A stretch of DNA of 64,000 nucleotides from the NCBI GenBank assembly GCA_965275905.1, contig CBDHYJ010000074.1, forward strand, positions 1 through 64,000, read 5' to 3'. The first letter of the stretch is position 1. Every line of letters starts with the position of its first letter. Positions 62,165 through 64,000 of the stretch are shown one piece after another. Below the pieces are notes generated by a model. The model worked only from the letters and a program-made list of their open reading frames with translations, was not told the origin of the DNA and did not search any database. Both the position numbers and the translations under genes were made by a program. The DNA is from CBDAQD01 sp965275905. GTDB lineage: Bacteria; Pseudomonadota; Alphaproteobacteria; Rhizobiales; JAJFHC01.

Positions 62165-62659
62165 ATGCCTGATTATACAATACGTGACGCGAATGCCGAC
62201 GACCTTCCGGCCATCCAGGATCTCTTGGTCACCACCTGGCATCATACCTACGACGACATTTACGGTGAGGACCGGGTCAACGACATCACCGCCCGCTGGC
62301 ATTCCGTGCAGGCACTGGCCAACGGCCTTTATGCGTCTGACAGGCGCTTTCTGATCGCCGAAATCGAGGATCGGATCGTTGCAACCGCCTACGCGGGCAA
62401 CGGCGACGGCTCAGAGGTAAAGCTTTTCAGGCTCTATGTGCATCCGGACTGCCAGGGAACGGGGCTCGGCCGCGAACTGCTGGCGCGGATAACGGCAGCA
62501 TTTCCTGCCGCCGAAAAGATGACGCTCGAAGTCGAGCCGCAAAATCGCAATGCCATCTTATTCTACGAGAAGCATGGCTTCGTCGCCTCCGGAGAGGGAG
62601 ACGACTGCGGCGGCCAGGGCGACGACATCCCGCACCTGATCATGACCAAAGCCATATAG
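62165..62659 (+). CDS. GNAT-family acetyltransferase
   Basis: A 164-residue acetyltransferase. The acetyl-CoA loop is seen in LYVHPDCQGTGLGRELL (Q-x-x-G-x-G), and the C-terminal EVEPQNRNAILFYEKHGFVASGEG is typical of the Rimi/PhnO-like branch. The N-terminal TTWHHTYDDIYGED resembles small-molecule acetyltransferases. It is 62 bases past the second permease and could be the last gene of that unit. Confidence 0.88.
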   Translation: MPDYTIRDANADDLPAIQDLLVTTWHHTYDDIYGEDRVNDITARWHSVQALANGLYASDRRFLIAEIEDRIVATAYAGNGDGSEVKLFRLYVHPDCQGTGLGRELLARITAAFPAAEKMTLEVEPQNRNAILFYEKHGFVASGEGDDCGGQGDDIPHLIMTKAI

Positions 62660-62673
62660 TCCCCGCGACTCCT

Positions 62674-62695
62674 GGAGACGTCTCACAACGTCTCC
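62674..62695. terminator. dyad between convergent GNAT and LysR genes
   Basis: GGAGACG and CGTCTCC pair perfectly around 8 bases. The stem overlaps the last codons of the LysR gene and lies 15 bases past the GNAT stop, so it could end both transcripts. No T-run is seen. Confidence 0.35.
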
Positions 62696-63588
62696 TTGGT
62701 GGCTTCCTCAAGTAACCAGTCGCGGAACTTCCGTGCGGCATCGGAAAGGGTCGGGCCGGGCCGGCGCACAAGCTTGTAACTTTCGACGCCCCTGATGGTT
62801 GTCGGAAACGGTCTGACCAAGGCAAGCCGTTCGAGTTCCGGGTCGCTTGCCGGCGCCCGCGCCAACGCAACGCCGAGGCCCTCCGCAGCCAGCCGTAGGG
62901 CGATCGGCGTGCTGTCCACCGTTATCGTCTCGTAGTTAAGGAGCGCCTCGCGAGAACCGCCCAACCCCAGAGCCGCAAGCATCTGTGGCCAGCCGGCATT
63001 GTGGTGTCCCTGGACGGCAATGATCGGGACATCGATCAGGTTTCGGGCTTCCGTCAGCACTTGCTTTAGCGGCGCGGTGCAAACGGGATATACGGTCTCG
63101 CCGAACAGCTCGTCGGTCAGGTCCGGCGACCAGCCCGCTCCGCCGAATACAATCTGCAGGTCGGCGCCGCCCCGCTGAAAGTCCTCATCCAGATTCCCGG
63201 AGATCAACTGCAGCCGAACTTCCGGATGCCGCTGGCGAAATCGCGGCAATCTGGCGGCCAGCCATCCTCCCGCCAGTCCAAGCGAGACGCGCACGACAAG
63301 CGGTTGTTGACGGGCAAGCCCAAACACCGCACCCGTACCGATCGCAATCGTTTCCAGTGCGTGCTGAACCACAGGCAGAAACAGTCGGCCAGCCTCGGTC
63401 AGCGCAACGCCACGCGCTCCTCGGTCGAACAGAACCTGGCTCAAATGTTCTTCCAGCCCCCTCACCTGCTGGCTTACCGCCGGCGTGGACATGCCCAATT
63501 CCCTTGCCGCTGCCGCGAAACCCTGATGCCGCGCGGCGGCTTCAAACACACGCAGCCAGTTGAGCGAGGGAATTCGACCCACATCCAT
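62683..63588 (-). CDS. LysR-family regulator (GcvA-like)
   Basis: A 301-residue regulator. The opening PSLNWLRVFEAAARHQGFAAAARELGMSTPAVSQQVRGLEEHL is a GcvA-type LysR HTH; the effector domain begins near residue 92 (VVRVSLGLAGGWLAARLPRF). It is divergent from a PhyH gene with a 152-base gap that holds a strong dyad. The usual logic would be activation of that neighbour in response to its substrate. Confidence 0.92.
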   Translation of the reverse strand: MDVGRIPSLNWLRVFEAAARHQGFAAAARELGMSTPAVSQQVRGLEEHLSQVLFDRGARGVALTEAGRLFLPVVQHALETIAIGTGAVFGLARQQPLVVRVSLGLAGGWLAARLPRFRQRHPEVRLQLISGNLDEDFQRGGADLQIVFGGAGWSPDLTDELFGETVYPVCTAPLKQVLTEARNLIDVPIIAVQGHHNAGWPQMLAALGLGGSREALLNYETITVDSTPIALRLAAEGLGVALARAPASDPELERLALVRPFPTTIRGVESYKLVRRPGPTLSDAARKFRDWLLEEATKETL

Positions 63589-63639
63589 GTTCCGAAAACT
63601 CCTGGAAGACTGAATGCCACATCTGGCGGCATCAACAAA

Positions 63640-63660
63640 GATAAAGTCAAACTTTATCTA
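63640..63660. promoter_or_regulatory. candidate LysR operator
   Basis: AGATAAAG and CTTTATCT are perfect complements around a 5-base centre (TCAAA), giving a 21-bp dyad in the middle of the LysR-PhyH divergent gap. It contains the T-N11-A spacing typical of LysR sites. The 30 bases to its right are AT-rich, as expected for the PhyH promoter. Confidence 0.6.
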
Positions 63661-63740
63661 GCTGCAAAATTACCGCAATTTTCAAACAATCAATTCAATG
63701 GCATTGTTTCCATGGAGTCGTCTGATGATGTGAGGTTGCC

Positions 63741-64000
63741 ATGACCGCCAGTCTCTCAACCGAAGCCGTAGAAGCCTACAAGCGCGACGGCTTTCTTTTT
63801 CCGGTCCGTGTTGTGAGTGAAGATCGTGCCCGGGAATTCCGGTCTCGGCTGGAGACCCTCGAAGCGCAACATGACAAAGCACCGGATCGCGCCGGCGGAC
63901 GGCGTCTGAATGACTATTTCCGCCAGAATGTGCACTTCGTGTCGACACTGGCGAACGAGCTGTGCCGCCTGCCCGAAATCCTCGATGCGGTCGAGAGCAT
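63741..64000 (+). CDS. phytanoyl-CoA dioxygenase (PhyH) family protein, cut by window end
   Basis: The first 86 codons only. The opening YKRDGFLFPVRVVSEDRA matches the N-terminus of PhyH-type (syringomycin-halogenase-like fold) oxygenases, and RRLNDYFRQNVHFVSTLANE fits the segment before the first strand. The iron ligands lie beyond the window. The gene is divergent from a LysR regulator, which probably controls it. It is a second PhyH in the window, not closely similar to the one at 34.4 kb in the visible part. Confidence 0.75.
   Translation, partial: MTASLSTEAVEAYKRDGFLFPVRVVSEDRAREFRSRLETLEAQHDKAPDRAGGRRLNDYFRQNVHFVSTLANELCRLPEILDAVES

Noticed and set aside
1..64000. tRNA, rRNA, CRISPR arrays, insertion sequences, integrases or prophage genes
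   Set aside because: Looked for on both strands by pattern; nothing convincing was seen. Short RNA genes could still be missed without a covariance search.

Overview
The window is a GC-rich, gene-dense stretch of chromosome from an alphaproteobacterium, most likely of the Hyphomicrobiales (rhizobial) type. The lineage call rests on family content: a Usg-like small protein, an IalB-type invasion-associated protein, DUF1127, an AqpS-type arsenic operon, a BetC choline sulfatase, and a divergent AsnC regulator beside arginase and ornithine aminotransferase. I see no rRNA or tRNA gene, CRISPR array, transposase or integrase.

Layout. 1-4.4 kb: a cysteine-desulfurase-like aminotransferase and a cyclase-family hydrolase (minus strand), then a TIM-barrel sugar isomerase and a two-subunit ComDE-like TPP decarboxylase (plus strand). 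The first four of these genes carry about twenty frameshifts while keeping their active-site motifs. 4.5-12.5 kb: a secreted protein of unknown function, then a tight five-gene unit (coiled-coil protein, unknown protein, AAA+ ATPase, unknown protein, membrane-anchored DUF2333 protein). This unit is the best candidate for an undescribed system. 12.6-17.7 kb: a gamma-glutamyltransferase, DUF1653, a NIT-domain chemoreceptor and an enoyl-CoA hydratase. 17.7-20.5 kb: a 0.9 kb non-coding stretch and two tandem LuxR-type regulators without a LuxI. 20.5-29.9 kb: a BCAT-like transaminase, EamA exporter, enolase-superfamily enzyme, two tiny membrane peptides, a sarcosine/dimethylglycine-dehydrogenase-like flavoprotein, DUF2937, a 2OG-Fe(II) oxygenase, a FixH-like protein and an IalB-like protein.

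30-41 kb: mostly single enzymes (two amidases, a double-thioredoxin-fold protein, class I and class II glutamine amidotransferases, YdcF, PhyH, pirin, GNAT, ornithine-cyclodeaminase-like) and a DUF1127 protein. 41-46 kb: an exported 1102-residue protein with about 22 TPR repeats, then a nitroreductase/MarR pair with a candidate operator. 46-50 kb: choline sulfatase, Usg and an arsR-arsC-aqpS operon. 50-56 kb: a D-threonine-aldolase-like enzyme, an HscC-type Hsp70 with a membrane J-domain-like partner, and an outer-membrane protein. 56-64 kb: a class V aminotransferase, an AsnC regulator divergent from an arginase-ornithine aminotransferase operon, two TauE/SafE permeases, a GNAT, and a LysR regulator divergent from a second PhyH gene cut by the window end.

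Taken together the region looks like an accessory-metabolism segment of a versatile heterotroph: many amino-acid, amide and methylated-amine or sulfate-ester scavenging enzymes, each with local regulators, around two candidate multi-protein machines (the AAA+/DUF2333 unit and the HscC/J-protein pair). Functional calls are from recognition of family motifs in the translations; no database search was run.
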